The notes: a model not told the origin generated them from the letters alone. Numbered from the stretch's first letter, positions 23,706-32,237 are shown. The stretch: 64,000 nt of DNA from Pseudonocardia sp. TRM90224 (GCF_021245725.1 NZ_JAJGSX010000001.1:124001-188000); one strand, 5' to 3'. Translations and numbers: made by a program.

Positions 23706-24886
23706 GGTGGCCACGGTAGCCATGCGGCAAGACGCCACCCGCCGTCGGTCATCCGTCCGTGCTCCAATCGCCCGCCAACGAGCTCCACACGCTCGGCCAG
23801 CCCGATGAGACCCTGCCCGCTGAGACCCTGCCCGTCGCCGCTGTCCCCGTGCGCTTCCGGCACGGCGCTGTTGCAGATCTCGACGGTCAGCCCGTCGCCC
23901 GGTCGGCCGGCGAGCGTCACTTGCACGTTCGCGCCGGATGCGTGTTTGCGCACGTTCGTCAGGCCTTCCTGGACGATCCGGTACGCCACCCGCCCCGCAC
24001 GTTCCGGCCCGGTGCCCTGCCGCACGTCCGCCAGGTGCACCCGCATGCCTGCCTCGTCCGATTCGGCGACCAGCTCGCTCACGTCGGCGAGCCCGGGCTG
24101 CGGCATCTCCCCGACCGGAGCCCTGAGCACACCGATGACCTCACGGAGGTCCTGCAACGCCTGGTGCGCGTTCTCCCTGATCACCTTCGCCGCGCCGGCG
24201 ATCTCGTCGCGGGTGGCGTCGGAACGGAACTCCAGCGCGCCCGCGTGCACGCTGAGCAGCGAGAGCCGGTGGCCGAGCACGTCGTGGATCTCGCGGGCGA
24301 TGGCGTCGCGGGCGCGCAGGTGGGCTTGCTCGGCACGCAGTTCAGCCTCGGCCTCCGCACGTGCGGCGCGGTCGCGGAACGAGACCACGAGCTTCCGGCG
24401 GTGGTAGATCATGATTCCCCAGCCGCCCGCCGCCGTCTGCAGCGACACCGCGAACAGGAACACGACCAACCACGGGATGTCGGACTCCGGCCGGAGCACG
24501 GTGTAGCCGTAGGCGGTGAGCACACTGAACCCGAGGATCATCCAGGTGATCCGGGGCGGGCGGTGCACGGCGACGGTGAAGATCGCCACGAGCATCGGGC
24601 CGGCGGTGAGCTCGGAGAACCACGAGACGGACACCAGTGCGATCGCGATCGCGAGCGGCCAGCGCCGCCGCCACCACAGCGCCAGGCAGCCCACGGCGCC
24701 GAGGACCTGGTCGAGCGGGAAGAGCCACGCGGGATCGAGCGGCGGAGAGTTGAGCCGCTGGCCGCCGATCAGCAACCCGAATCCGACGGCCAGCACGAAG
24801 CACAGCGAGTCGACGACCCAGTCGCGCGTGCTGCGCCGACCTGGAGGTCGTTCCCGTTCCGTGGTGGTGATCGCCGGTCCGCTCAT
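23702..24886 (-). CDS. Two-component sensor histidine kinase (HisKA_3)
   Basis: 394 residues. The N-terminal half has about five transmembrane segments with very short loops, so no large external sensor. It is followed by a coiled stretch rich in Ala/Glu/Arg. The phospho-acceptor His lies in AREIHDVLGHRLSLLSVHAGA, the HisKA_3 signature of NarX/DesK-type kinases. The ATPase domain has YRIVQEGLTNVRKHA and QGLIGLAERVELVGG. It is translationally coupled to the response regulator that follows. It may sense membrane state, as DesK-like kinases do, but nothing in the sequence proves that. Confidence 0.92.
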   Translation of the reverse strand: MSGPAITTTERERPPGRRSTRDWVVDSLCFVLAVGFGLLIGGQRLNSPPLDPAWLFPLDQVLGAVGCLALWWRRRWPLAIAIALVSVSWFSELTAGPMLVAIFTVAVHRPPRITWMILGFSVLTAYGYTVLRPESDIPWLVVFLFAVSLQTAAGGWGIMIYHRRKLVVSFRDRAARAEAEAELRAEQAHLRARDAIAREIHDVLGHRLSLLSVHAGALEFRSDATRDEIAGAAKVIRENAHQALQDLREVIGVLRAPVGEMPQPGLADVSELVAESDEAGMRVHLADVRQGTGPERAGRVAYRIVQEGLTNVRKHASGANVQVTLAGRPGDGLTVEICNSAVPEAHGDSGDGQGLSGQGLIGLAERVELVGGRLEHGRMTDGGWRLAAWLPWPP

Positions 24887-25022
24887 CTCGCGCCGAGCGT
24901 ACGGCGGGCGGGCGCACCCGGTCGTCCATCAGACGTTCGTCGATACCGATGGCTCCGAATGCAATACCTTGGTCGTAGCCGCTCGGCACCGAGGGCGGAT
25001 CTGGTGGCGCCAGCCGCGGCCA

Positions 25023-25028
25023 TAGCGT
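25023..25028 (+). promoter_or_regulatory. -10 element (TAGCGT), leaderless-type
   Basis: TAGCGT lies 6 nt before the ATG of the small membrane protein gene; no ribosome-binding site is present. Confidence 0.45.
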
Positions 25029-25034
25029 CGCGAC

Positions 25035-25298
25035 ATGCGAAAGCCCGTCCAGATACTCGCGGTCTTCCTGTTCTTCGCGGGGATCAGCGGCACCATCGAC
25101 CGCTTGCTCTACCAGCCGATCCTCGGCCCGGTGCTGAACGTCTTCAACCGGTATGTGATCCCGCACATCGCCGTGCTGCACGGATACGAGGTGTTCGCCA
25201 ACCTGCTCGTCGCCGTCATGGGCGTGGTGCTCGCGGTAGCGGCACAACGGATCCCCGAGGATTCGCCGTCCGCACGACCGCCCATTGATAGTGCATGA
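25035..25298 (+). CDS. Small hypothetical membrane protein
   Basis: 87 residues with two hydrophobic segments (about 5-22 and 52-70) separated by a loop RLLYQPILGPVLNVFNRYVI. The C-terminal tail is short and Pro/Ser-rich. No family recognised. Codon use looks normal for the window. Its 3' end overlaps the convergent methyltransferase gene by 83 bp, so no terminator can sit between them. A leaderless-type -10 supports that it is expressed. Confidence 0.65.
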   Translation: MRKPVQILAVFLFFAGISGTIDRLLYQPILGPVLNVFNRYVIPHIAVLHGYEVFANLLVAVMGVVLAVAAQRIPEDSPSARPPIDSA

Positions 25299-25890
25299 CT
25301 TCTTCGTCGCCCGGCCAGGTGATCCATTCCTCGATCGCGCCGATCCGGCCCAACATCAGGCGTAGCTGCTCATCGGTGCGGATGCTGAAGAACCGGGGCG
25401 GACCGAAGTCGCAGCCGCCGCCCCAGAGCTCTTCGACTGGTTTCTCGGCCCCCCACAAGCCGACGGCGAGCGGCGCGCCCGGTCGCAGGACCCGCACGAT
25501 CTCGGCGAGCGCGGCGTCCAGGTCGTCGTTGGCGACGTGCAGCAGCGTGCTCATCGTCCAGCCCGCGTCGAACGAGCCGTCGACGAACGGCAGCGCGAGC
25601 GTCGACGCCACCTCGGCCGTCAGACCTGCCGCTCTGCACACCGCGACGCTGGCCGGGGCGATGTCCACACCGGTGTACTCCAGCCCGCCGGCGACGAACG
25701 CCGCGCCGTCGCGACCGGGTCCGCAGCCGATCTCCAGCACCGACCGACGGCCTTCGCGGGCGAGCAGGTCGGCGAACGCGGCGCGTTGTGCCGTCCGCCG
25801 CGGCGGCAGGGCACGGCTGAGCCGGTGGTGCACCTCGTTGTCGTAGTACTCGGCAAGGTCGGCTTCTCGTTGCCGCTGGTTGACCTGCAT
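25216..25890 (-). CDS. SAM-dependent methyltransferase, class I
   Basis: 224 residues starting at ATG 25890. Motif I is VLEIGCGPGRDGAAFVAGG, with acidic residue VDIAP at the end of the second strand. Motif post-II is FDAGWTMSTLLHVA, followed by EIVRVLRPGAPLAVGLWG. This is a Methyltransf_11-type fold. The C-terminal segment after FFSIRTDEQLRLML is typical of small-molecule methyltransferases of unknown substrate. No good Shine-Dalgarno is visible. The 3' end overlaps the convergent small membrane protein gene. Confidence 0.85.
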   Translation of the reverse strand: MQVNQRQREADLAEYYDNEVHHRLSRALPPRRTAQRAAFADLLAREGRRSVLEIGCGPGRDGAAFVAGGLEYTGVDIAPASVAVCRAAGLTAEVASTLALPFVDGSFDAGWTMSTLLHVANDDLDAALAEIVRVLRPGAPLAVGLWGAEKPVEELWGGGCDFGPPRFFSIRTDEQLRLMLGRIGAIEEWITWPGDEEVMHYQWAVVRTANPRGSVVPLPRAPRP

Positions 25891-25922
25891 GTGCAGATGA
25901 TGCGCGGCCGAACACCCGTTCG

Positions 25923-26318
25923 TCAGCTCGATTGCTTGAGCCTGCGCCAGCCCCCAGCCCGGTTGTTCGCGATGATCTGGCGGAACATCTCGCCGAGCGC
26001 GGCCTTGTTGATCTGCTCGCCTTCCCGGAACGCCACCGTTCGAGCGGTCTTGTTGGTGTGACCGGCGGTGATGATGCCCTCCGGGTCGGGCACGATGCCG
26101 CCGTCGTACATGAAGACGTTGACGTGGTCCTTCGCCGCCAGCAGCGCGCAGATGTTGCCTTGCAGCACGAAGTACGGCTGGACGGTGCGTTTGATCGTCT
26201 CGACGACCTCGTCGTCGACCGAGTGCACCAGCTCGCGGACCTCCTGGCAGATCGACTGCTGCCACGGCGGCAGCGCGTCGATGTAGACGTCCACGCGTGG
26301 ATCGACGACGTATGACAT
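25923..26318 (-). CDS. DUF1801 family protein
   Basis: 131 residues; GGGGAG stands 5 nt before the ATG. DVYIDALPPWQQSICQEVRE and ETIKRTVQPYFVLQGNICAL match DUF1801, a small alpha+beta fold related to the iron-chaperone/YdhG family. The HTNKTARTVAFREGEQINKA segment is also seen in these proteins. Function not established. It lies 32 nt upstream of the methyltransferase on the same strand, so the two may be co-transcribed. Confidence 0.78.
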   Translation of the reverse strand: MSYVVDPRVDVYIDALPPWQQSICQEVRELVHSVDDEVVETIKRTVQPYFVLQGNICALLAAKDHVNVFMYDGGIVPDPEGIITAGHTNKTARTVAFREGEQINKAALGEMFRQIIANNRAGGWRRLKQSS

Positions 26319-26345
26319 CCAACTCCCCTTCCCGTCGCTCATCTG

Positions 26346-27206
26346 ATGGCTGACGGTAGCGTCAGAGCGGTGAGCGCTGCCGTGACGACCGCCGACGACT
26401 TCCGTCTGCTCGGTTTCACGGACGCCGACCGTGCCGACACCGAACGGATGGTCGTCGACGAGCAGGAGGTCGCCCGGTTCGCGGCGACGCTCCGGGCGCG
26501 GATCGGCACGTTCCCGAGCGCCCCGCGCGACGAGGAGATGCCGACCGATCCGCTGGTGTCGCTGGCCGGGTTCCTGCAGACCTTGCCCGACCTGCGGCGA
26601 TTCCACCGCGAGCGGGGCGTGCCCGACGAGATCAGCAGGGCGACCCTCGCCGACCTCGGGCGCCATCTCGCGCTGCACCGCAGGACGCACGGCGAGTTCG
26701 GGTTGGAGACGCACTGGTGGCTCACCGCCGCTTGGAGCGGCGGCCTCTACCACCTCGGGCGGCTGCACTTCCTGCTCCAGCAGCCCCGCGAGCCCGTCCC
26801 GGGCGTCGAGCACGGCGAGTGGGTGATCGACGTGCACATCCCCGAGACCGGCCCGCTCCGGCCGGACGTCGTCGACGCCAGCTTCGAGCAGGCGAGGCGG
26901 TTCTTCGCGACGCACTTCCCCGAGCGGCCGGCGCGCACGGCGACGCTGACGTCGTGGCTGCTCGACCCGTACCTGCTCGACAACGTCGGCCCGGAGTCGA
27001 ACATCGCACGGTTCGGCAGGCGCTTCACCCCGTACGGCACCCCGTGGGACGACAACGGCAGCACGGTCTACTTCGTGTTCAGCACCAGGGACCTCGACGA
27101 CCTCGACCGGCTGCCCCGCAACACCGCGCTGCAGCGGCTCGTGCTCGACCGGATCGCGGCGGGTGGGCACTGGCAGGTCGCGCACGGGTACATGCCCTTC
27201 CGGTAG
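26346..27206 (+). CDS. Acyltransferase-domain protein (DUF5596-like)
   Basis: 286 residues. Sequence features include LPDLRRFHRERGVPDEISRA, TLADLGRHLALHRRTHGEFG, and PLRPDVVDASFEQARRFFATH, which match an actinobacterial two-domain family annotated as N-acyltransferase (GNAT-like). The second half has TSWLLDPYLLDNVGPESNIA and LPRNTALQRLVLDRIAAGG, conserved in that family. The start is uncertain: GTG 26370 is also possible and neither has a clear ribosome site. Substrate unknown. Confidence 0.7.
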   Translation: MADGSVRAVSAAVTTADDFRLLGFTDADRADTERMVVDEQEVARFAATLRARIGTFPSAPRDEEMPTDPLVSLAGFLQTLPDLRRFHRERGVPDEISRATLADLGRHLALHRRTHGEFGLETHWWLTAAWSGGLYHLGRLHFLLQQPREPVPGVEHGEWVIDVHIPETGPLRPDVVDASFEQARRFFATHFPERPARTATLTSWLLDPYLLDNVGPESNIARFGRRFTPYGTPWDDNGSTVYFVFSTRDLDDLDRLPRNTALQRLVLDRIAAGGHWQVAHGYMPFR

Positions 27207-27212
27207 CCCCAT

Positions 27213-27218
27213 TAGGGT
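27213..27218 (+). promoter_or_regulatory. -10 element (TAGGGT), leaderless-type
   Basis: TAGGGT, 7 nt before the ATG of the GNAT gene, within the 19-bp gap after the preceding stop. Confidence 0.45.
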
Positions 27219-27225
27219 GGCGGCC

Positions 27226-27741
27226 ATGGTGGACGTGCGGCTGCGCCCCGCAACACCCGGCGACGCCGCCGCCGTCGCGCGGATCTGGCACGACGGCTGG
27301 CGCGACGGTCACCTCGGCAACGTCCCCGACGCGTTGCTCGCCGTCCGGACACCGGAGTCGTTCGACGTGCGAGCGCCGCAGCGGGTCGCTGACACCACCG
27401 TGGCCACCGTCGACGGGACGGTCGCCGGCTTCGTCATGGTCGTCGACGACGAGGTGGAGCAGGTGTACGTCGCGTCGACCTTCCGCGGGCTCGGGGTGGC
27501 CGACCACCTGCTCGCGGAGGCCGAACGGCTCGTCGCCCAGGCGGGGCACGCAGCCGCCTGGCTCGCCGTGGTCGCCGGGAACACCCGGGCGCGGCGCTTC
27601 TACGAGCGCAACGGCTGGGCCGACGAAGGCCCCTTCGGCTACGAGGCATCCGCCGAGGATGGCGTCCTCACCGTCCCGTGCCAGCGCTATGTGAAGCCTG
27701 CTCAGGAGGGTCCTACCGCGCCGGACGGTACGTCGCGATGA
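27226..27741 (+). CDS. GNAT family N-acetyltransferase
   Basis: 171 residues. The N-terminal VRLRPATPGDAAAVARIWHD is a typical first strand and helix. Acetyl-CoA-binding motif A reads VYVASTFRGLGVADHLLAEA (R/Q-x-x-G-x-G/A in a slightly modified form), and the motif B region is GNTRARRFYERNGW. An upstream reading from 27163 lies inside the previous gene and is unlikely. The 3' end overlaps the convergent dihydrofolate reductase-like gene by 29 bp. Confidence 0.88.
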   Translation: MVDVRLRPATPGDAAAVARIWHDGWRDGHLGNVPDALLAVRTPESFDVRAPQRVADTTVATVDGTVAGFVMVVDDEVEQVYVASTFRGLGVADHLLAEAERLVAQAGHAAAWLAVVAGNTRARRFYERNGWADEGPFGYEASAEDGVLTVPCQRYVKPAQEGPTAPDGTSR

Positions 27742-28258
27742 TCGTTCCGCTGCTGGTCGGCTTGGCCTCGACCAGCTCGAACGTGGTCTGAGCGGTGTCG
27801 TCGGTGAACAGCCGGCTCCGGCCGCCACCCGAGACGACCGGGCTGATCATCAGCGTCAGCTCGTCGACCAGCCCTTCGGCGATCAGGGAGCGCACCAGCG
27901 ACGGGCTGCCGGCGGTGCCGATGTCGCCGCCGTCCTGCTCGCGAAGGTCGCGCACGAAGTCCGCGACCGAGCCCTTGATCAGGGTGCTGTTCGACCACTC
28001 GTCGACCGAGTCGAGCGTCGTCGACGCGACGTACTTCGGGGCGTTGTTGATCCAGGTCGCGAACGGCTCGTCGGTGGACGTCGGCCAGTACCCGGCCCAC
28101 TCGGTGTAGGTCACGCGGCCCAGCAGCACGGTGTCCTGCGCCTCGAGCATGCGGGAGAGCTCGGCGCCCATCTCGTCGTCGAAGGCGGTCTGCCACTGGT
28201 CGGGGGACTCGACAACACCGTCGATCGTGCTGAAGAGGCCTGCGGTCACCTTGCGCAT
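27713..28258 (-). CDS. Dihydrofolate reductase-like (RibD C-terminal) protein
   Basis: 181 residues; AAAGGA lies upstream of the ATG. RKVTAGLFSTIDGVVESPDQ, then DTVLLGRVTYTEWAGYWP and GGDIGTAGSPSLVRSLIAEG are characteristic of the YwjB/YyaP dihydrofolate-reductase-like family, distinct from essential DHFR. Enzyme activity is NADPH-dependent reduction of an unknown substrate. It follows an alpha/beta-hydrolase gene by 30 nt on the same strand and probably shares its TetR-type control. Confidence 0.88.
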   Translation of the reverse strand: MRKVTAGLFSTIDGVVESPDQWQTAFDDEMGAELSRMLEAQDTVLLGRVTYTEWAGYWPTSTDEPFATWINNAPKYVASTTLDSVDEWSNSTLIKGSVADFVRDLREQDGGDIGTAGSPSLVRSLIAEGLVDELTLMISPVVSGGGRSRLFTDDTAQTTFELVEAKPTSSGTIIATYRPAR

Positions 28259-28288
28259 GAGGAGTCCTTTCGGGGAAGGGGGTTCGTT

Positions 28289-29086
28289 CTAGTTGCTTGC
28301 GAACTCGCGAAGGGCCTGCGCGAGCGACTTGGCCTCGAAGCTGTGATCGGCGCCGTCGACCACGCGCAGGGTCGCGGTCGGCAGCAGCTCGACGAGCGCG
28401 CGTGGCCCTGACATGAGCGAAGGCGGCGTGCGATCGCCGTGCATGACCAACGTGGGCACGGTCAGCGCCCACCGGTCGGTCGGGAGCGGCGCGCCGGACA
28501 TCGTCGTGCCCATGAAGCGGCCGTCGTAGGCGATCGTGTGGGCGATGTCCTCCAGCCCCGACCAGAACGGGCTCTGCCGCATCCCGGCCACGAACTCCTT
28601 CGGCACCCCGGCGGCCGCGGTCATGAACAGCTCGACGGCGTCGCCGCGACGACCCTGCGCGACGAACGCGTCGAGCTGCTCGACGTAGTCGGACGGCAGC
28701 GGCGGCCGGGTGCCGTCGACGACGAACGGGGGCTCGAACAGCGCGAGCCGGCTGATCGGCAGCCCGGCCGTGGCCGCGTCCAGCGACAGAACGCCGCCCG
28801 ACGAGATCCCCAGTACCGTCGCCGAACCGCCGGCCTCCTCGATGAGCGCTGCGAGGTCCTCGATCTCGCGCTGCATCGCATACGGGGCGGTGTCGCCGCT
28901 CTCACCCCGCCCTCGCCGGTCGTAGGTGTAGATCCGGAACTCGTCGGCGAGCTGTTCGCCCAGCTCGGTGTTCCAGTTCGCCACCGCCCGGTGCGCCGTC
29001 GCGCCATCGACGACGATCAGGGGCTGACCTGCGCCGATGACGTCGAACCGGATGCTCGTGCCGTCTGCTGAAGTGACCGTGCCCAT
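28289..29086 (-). CDS. Alpha/beta-hydrolase
   Basis: 265 residues from ATG 29086 (GGGAG 6 nt upstream). Oxyanion region VVDGATAHRAV, YDRRGRGESG, nucleophile elbow GISSGG (Ser), acid at VMHGDRTPP, and catalytic His in VDGADHSFEAK. This matches the small esterase/haloperoxidase-like hydrolases common in actinobacteria. The promoter region is shared with a divergent TetR gene and contains the palindrome GTACTGTACAGTAC, so TetR repression is likely. The DHFR-like gene follows in the same transcript. Confidence 0.88.
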   Translation of the reverse strand: MGTVTSADGTSIRFDVIGAGQPLIVVDGATAHRAVANWNTELGEQLADEFRIYTYDRRGRGESGDTAPYAMQREIEDLAALIEEAGGSATVLGISSGGVLSLDAATAGLPISRLALFEPPFVVDGTRPPLPSDYVEQLDAFVAQGRRGDAVELFMTAAAGVPKEFVAGMRQSPFWSGLEDIAHTIAYDGRFMGTTMSGAPLPTDRWALTVPTLVMHGDRTPPSLMSGPRALVELLPTATLRVVDGADHSFEAKSLAQALREFASN

Positions 29087-29142
29087 CGCCGTCTCCCTCG
29101 TTCGTGGCAAGTACTGAACGGTACCGCACCTGAACACGTACG

Positions 29143-29156
29143 GTACTGTACAGTAC
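29143..29156. promoter_or_regulatory. TetR-type operator palindrome
   Basis: GTACTGTACAGTAC is a perfect 14-bp palindrome 28 nt before the TetR start. A related half-site pair (AAGTACTGAACGGTACC) lies about 35 bp closer to the hydrolase start. Together they cover both divergent promoters. Confidence 0.7.
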
Positions 29157-29183
29157 TTGTCAGGCTGTTCATCAGGAGGACAC

Positions 29184-29804
29184 GTGGATCGTCAGGAGCT
29201 CAAACGGCAGGCGATCATCGACGCCGCCGCCGACGTGTTCCAGCAGAACGGCTACCTGGGCGCCACCACCGACGAGGTGGCCACGCGCGCGTCGGTGTCG
29301 AAGCAGACGCTCTACAAGCACTTCCCCGACAAGCAGCGGCTGTACGCCGAGACCATCCTCGACACGACCGTCCGGGTGGTCGACGGGCTCTCGTCGACGG
29401 CTGCCAGCACCCTCGACGACGCGGACGACGTGCGCGTCGCGCTGCGCGAGCTCGCCGGCAGCTACCTGCGGAGCCTGTTGCGGCCCGAGGTGTTGAAGCT
29501 GCGCCGGCTGGTGATCGCGGAGGCCGACCGCTTCCCCGACGTCGGAAAGGCGTGGTTCGACCGCGGTTTCGACAACGCGCTGGTGATCCTGGGCGCAGCG
29601 CTGCAGCGCCTCGCGGAGCGCGGCCTCTTGCGCGAGCTCGACGACCCGACCCTCGCCGCCTACCAGTTCGCGGGCCTGGTCATGTACCAACCGATGAACC
29701 AGGTCATGTTCTCCGGGACCGAGGCACTGCCCCCCGAGGAGAAACTCGACCGTATCGCCGACTCCGCCGTCGACGTGTTCCTCAAGACCTACGGACGCGA
29801 CTGA
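29184..29804 (+). CDS. TetR-family transcriptional regulator
   Basis: 206 residues from GTG 29184, with AGGAGG 4 nt upstream. The HTH is KRQAIIDAAADVFQQNGYLG then DEVATRASVSKQTLYKHFPD, a textbook TetR DNA-binding domain. The ligand domain (AAYQFAGLVMYQPMNQVMF) resembles the TetR_C_7/AefR-like group. Divergent from the alpha/beta-hydrolase-DHFR operon, with palindromes in the intergenic region. Probably autorepresses and represses that operon in response to a small hydrophobic ligand. Confidence 0.93.
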   Translation: MDRQELKRQAIIDAAADVFQQNGYLGATTDEVATRASVSKQTLYKHFPDKQRLYAETILDTTVRVVDGLSSTAASTLDDADDVRVALRELAGSYLRSLLRPEVLKLRRLVIAEADRFPDVGKAWFDRGFDNALVILGAALQRLAERGLLRELDDPTLAAYQFAGLVMYQPMNQVMFSGTEALPPEEKLDRIADSAVDVFLKTYGRD

Positions 29805-29886
29805 GCCGACCGGAAAGTCGCGCGCCTTCGACAGCGGATGGTGTTACGGTCGCGCTGTTCCGAGTTCTCGCGAAAGGGGTGGGTTG

Positions 29887-29934
29887 ATGACCGCGCCGGC
29901 GGCCGCTGCCCCCACCCATGGGGTCGTGGCCTGA
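29887..29934 (+). CDS. Possible 15-codon upstream ORF
   Basis: ATG at 29887 with AAAGGGG upstream opens a 15-codon frame (MTAPAAAAPTHGVVA) in the 200-bp gap before the GNAT gene. It is Ala/Pro-rich with no Cys, Trp or charged run, so no attenuation signal is obvious. It may be a real leader peptide or chance. Confidence 0.25.
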   Translation: MTAPAAAAPTHGVVA

Positions 29935-30004
29935 CGTCCACCCACCGATCGGCCTTCTGAACGGCCGCTCGGACCCAAGACGACGCAGAACGGAACAACA
30001 AGCC

Positions 30005-30514
30005 ATGTCCCATGAGTGGACGACGCGCGCCGAGACCGGCGCCGACATCACCGCCATCCACCAGATCAACCTCGCGGCGTTCGACACCGCGTTGGAGGCC
30101 GATCTCGTCGACGCACTGCGTGCCGACCCGAGCTGGGTCCCGGAGCTGTCGATCATCTCCGTCGACCCGGCCGGCACGCCCGTCGGCTACGCGCTGCTCA
30201 CTCGGGCCCACGTCGGCGACACGCCGGTGCTGGCCCTCGGGCCCTGCGCAGCCCTGCCGAGTTCGCAACGGATCGGGGCCGGATCTGCCGCGATCCGCGC
30301 GGCGCTGGCCGCCGCGACGGAGCTGGGCGAACGGTACGTCGTGGTGCTCGGGCACCCGACGTACTACCCGCGGTTCGGGTTCGTCCGGGCGGCCGAGCAC
30401 GGCATCACGATCTCGATCGATGATGTCGGCGACGCGTTGATGGCGCTCTCGCTCGACGGCAGCCCGCTGCCGAGCGGGCGGATCCGCTACGCCGAGCCCT
30501 TCGGCGTGGAGTAA
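30005..30514 (+). CDS. GNAT N-acetyltransferase (YhbS-like)
   Basis: 169 residues. WTTRAETGADITAIHQINLA opens the fold; ALGPCAALPSSQRIGAGSAA is the beta4 and acetyl-CoA P-loop region, with QRIGAGSA replacing the canonical Q/RxxGxG/A. VVVLGHPTYYPRFGFVRAAE is typical of YhbS-type acetyltransferases. Upstream spacing contains no clear Shine-Dalgarno apart from GGAAC. A hairpin at 30558-30586 ends the transcript. Confidence 0.88.
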   Translation: MSHEWTTRAETGADITAIHQINLAAFDTALEADLVDALRADPSWVPELSIISVDPAGTPVGYALLTRAHVGDTPVLALGPCAALPSSQRIGAGSAAIRAALAAATELGERYVVVLGHPTYYPRFGFVRAAEHGITISIDDVGDALMALSLDGSPLPSGRIRYAEPFGVE

Positions 30515-30557
30515 ACACCCGGTCGTTCGGGTGCTGCCCTCCTTGGGACCGGCGGCC

Positions 30558-30586
30558 CCCTGCGCGGACGATTGGCCCGCGCAGGG
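30558..30586 (+). terminator. GC-rich hairpin after the GNAT gene
   Basis: CCCTGCGCGG (30558-30567) pairs with CCGCGCAGGG (30577-30586), leaving a 9-nt loop, 44 nt after the stop. No T-run follows. Confidence 0.5.
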
Positions 30587-30621
30587 AGCCTCCGGCTCCG
30601 CCTCGGATGTGGGAGGTCGCC

Positions 30622-31104
30622 ATGTCGATGTCGGTCCCACCGTTCGCCGTGCCGGCCGGCGAAGGCACGACACTGCCGACCCCGACGGGCAGCTCCGTCA
30701 CCATCAAGGCCGGAACGTCCAGCACCAGCGGCAGCATGACCGTGCTGGAGATCCTGAGCACTCCGATGGACGGGCCGGCGGCGCACGTCCACCACCGCGA
30801 GGACGAGCTGTGGTGGGTCCTCGAGGGCGACTACCGCTTCAAGCTGGGCGACACCATCATCACGCTTTCCCGGGGCGGCATGGCCTTCGGCCCGCGCGGG
30901 ATCCCGCACGCGTTCCAGAACCTGGGTGCCACGCCAGGTCGCCTGCTCGTGATCACCGCACCGTCCGGTCTCGAAAGGTTCTTCGAGATGTCGGCCGAGC
31001 TGGCGTCCGGCCCGCTCGACCCAGCTCAGCTCGCCGCCGTCGGCTCGGCAGCCGGGATCGACTTCGTCGGCCCGCCGCTCGCCGTCTCCGACCCCCTCGG
31101 GTGA
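30622..31104 (+). CDS. Cupin-domain protein
   Basis: 160 residues from ATG 30622 with GGGAGG 5 nt upstream; ATG 30607 lacks a site. The cupin core shows HVHHREDELWWVLEGDYRF (motif 1 with two His and Glu as metal ligands) and GIPHAFQNLG (motif 2 His), so a metal site is present. This is the general quercetin-dioxygenase-like or small sugar/polyketide cupin layout. Substrate cannot be assigned. A family B palindrome starts 4 nt after the stop. Confidence 0.85.
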   Translation: MSMSVPPFAVPAGEGTTLPTPTGSSVTIKAGTSSTSGSMTVLEILSTPMDGPAAHVHHREDELWWVLEGDYRFKLGDTIITLSRGGMAFGPRGIPHAFQNLGATPGRLLVITAPSGLERFFEMSAELASGPLDPAQLAAVGSAAGIDFVGPPLAVSDPLG

Positions 31105-31108
31105 TCCG

Positions 31109-31173
31109 GCGTCGACAACGACGTTTTGGCTACTTGGAACGTTTCAGAACAGCCATAACGTCGTTGTCGACGC
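31109..31173. repeat. Family B 3'-end palindrome, copy B2
   Basis: A 23-bp stem with a single mismatch: left GCGTCGACAACGACGTT continuing TTGGCT, and the matching right arm at 31151-31173. The loop is 19 nt. It sits 4 nt and 11 nt from convergent stops. Confidence 0.87.
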
Positions 31174-31184
31174 TATAGCCGTGC

Positions 31185-32237
31185 TCATGGACGGGCTTCG
31201 AAGACGAGGTTGAACGGGGTCTCGGCGACCCGGTGGAAGCCGCGGAACCCGGCGGCGTCCACCACTTCACGGATCGCCGCCTCACCCCCTTGCGAGCCGA
31301 TGGCGTACCCGCCGGGCTGCGACATCGCACTGGGGACGCACAGATACGTGGAGAAGCAGTAGGACGTGCGGCCGAGCGGGTTGAGGTTGTCCTGGAAGGT
31401 GTCGCCCGCGAACGGCTCCACGATCATCCAGGTTCCGCCAGGGCTGAGCGCCTCGCGGATGTGCCGGGCGGCACCGACCGGGTCGCCCATGTCGTGCAGG
31501 CAGTCGAACGTCGTGACCAGATCGGCCCCAGTGGTGGAGAAGTCCTGGGCGGAGGCGACCTCGAACTCGACCCGCCCGGTGACGCCCGCTTCCACGGCGC
31601 GCTTGCGGGCCAGTTCGATCGAGCCTTCGTGCAGGTCCGAGCCGACGATCGTCGCATCGGGGAAGGCACCGGCGAGCAGCATCGCGGACGCGCCGAGGCC
31701 GCAACCGACATCGGCGACCGTTGCGCCGGCGCGCAGCTTCTCCTCGACACCGTCGAGCGCGGGGATCCAGCTGGTCAGCAGGTTGGCGATGTAGCCAGGA
31801 CGGAAGAACTGCTCGCAGCCGATGAACACGTCCTGGTCGTGCTCGTGCCACCCGATGCCGGCCCCGGTCCGGAAGGCCTCGGTGAGCTGCGGCTCCGCGC
31901 GCAGAGCACCCAGCGCGAACACGAACGCCCCCGGCAGGTACACGCCGTTCTCCGGGTTGGTGAGTGTGAACGCCTGCTCATCGTCGAGCCAGTACCTCCC
32001 GGTCTCGGGCTCAACGCAGACGTACCCGCCGGCGGCCTGGCCGCGCAACCATTCGGTGAGGTAGCGGGCAGCGCATCCGGTCCGGGCCGCGAGCTCCTCC
32101 GCCGTGCAAGGCTGCGCGGCGAGCGCCTGGTACAGGCCGAGCCGGTGCCCGACGACCATGTTGCCGGCGTGCATCGTCGCGCCGAGGTCATTGATGAATC
32201 TGCCGAGCAGGTCGTGCAGTCGGCCCTCGTCGATCAT
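31185..32237 (-). CDS. SAM-dependent methyltransferase, Rv2258c-like
   Basis: 350 residues. The N-terminal winged-helix-like dimerisation region (YQALAAQPCTAEELAARTGC, YLTEWLRGQAAGGYV) precedes a class I methyltransferase core with ATVADVGCGLGASAMLLAGA (motif I), VGSDLHEGSIELARKRA (motif II), and FDCLHDMGDPVGAARHIREA. This domain order is that of Rv2258c-type enzymes. It is the gene downstream of a Cys-rich small peptide, on the same strand, beyond a hairpin. A role in modifying that peptide is possible but unproven; small-molecule methylation is the default expectation. Confidence 0.88.
   Translation of the reverse strand: MIDEGRLHDLLGRFINDLGATMHAGNMVVGHRLGLYQALAAQPCTAEELAARTGCAARYLTEWLRGQAAGGYVCVEPETGRYWLDDEQAFTLTNPENGVYLPGAFVFALGALRAEPQLTEAFRTGAGIGWHEHDQDVFIGCEQFFRPGYIANLLTSWIPALDGVEEKLRAGATVADVGCGLGASAMLLAGAFPDATIVGSDLHEGSIELARKRAVEAGVTGRVEFEVASAQDFSTTGADLVTTFDCLHDMGDPVGAARHIREALSPGGTWMIVEPFAGDTFQDNLNPLGRTSYCFSTYLCVPSAMSQPGGYAIGSQGGEAAIREVVDAAGFRGFHRVAETPFNLVFEARP

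Noticed and set aside
29887..29934. Cysteine- or amino-acid-responsive attenuator peptide
   Set aside because: The 15-codon frame has no repeated regulatory codons and no terminator follows it; retained only as a low-confidence uORF.
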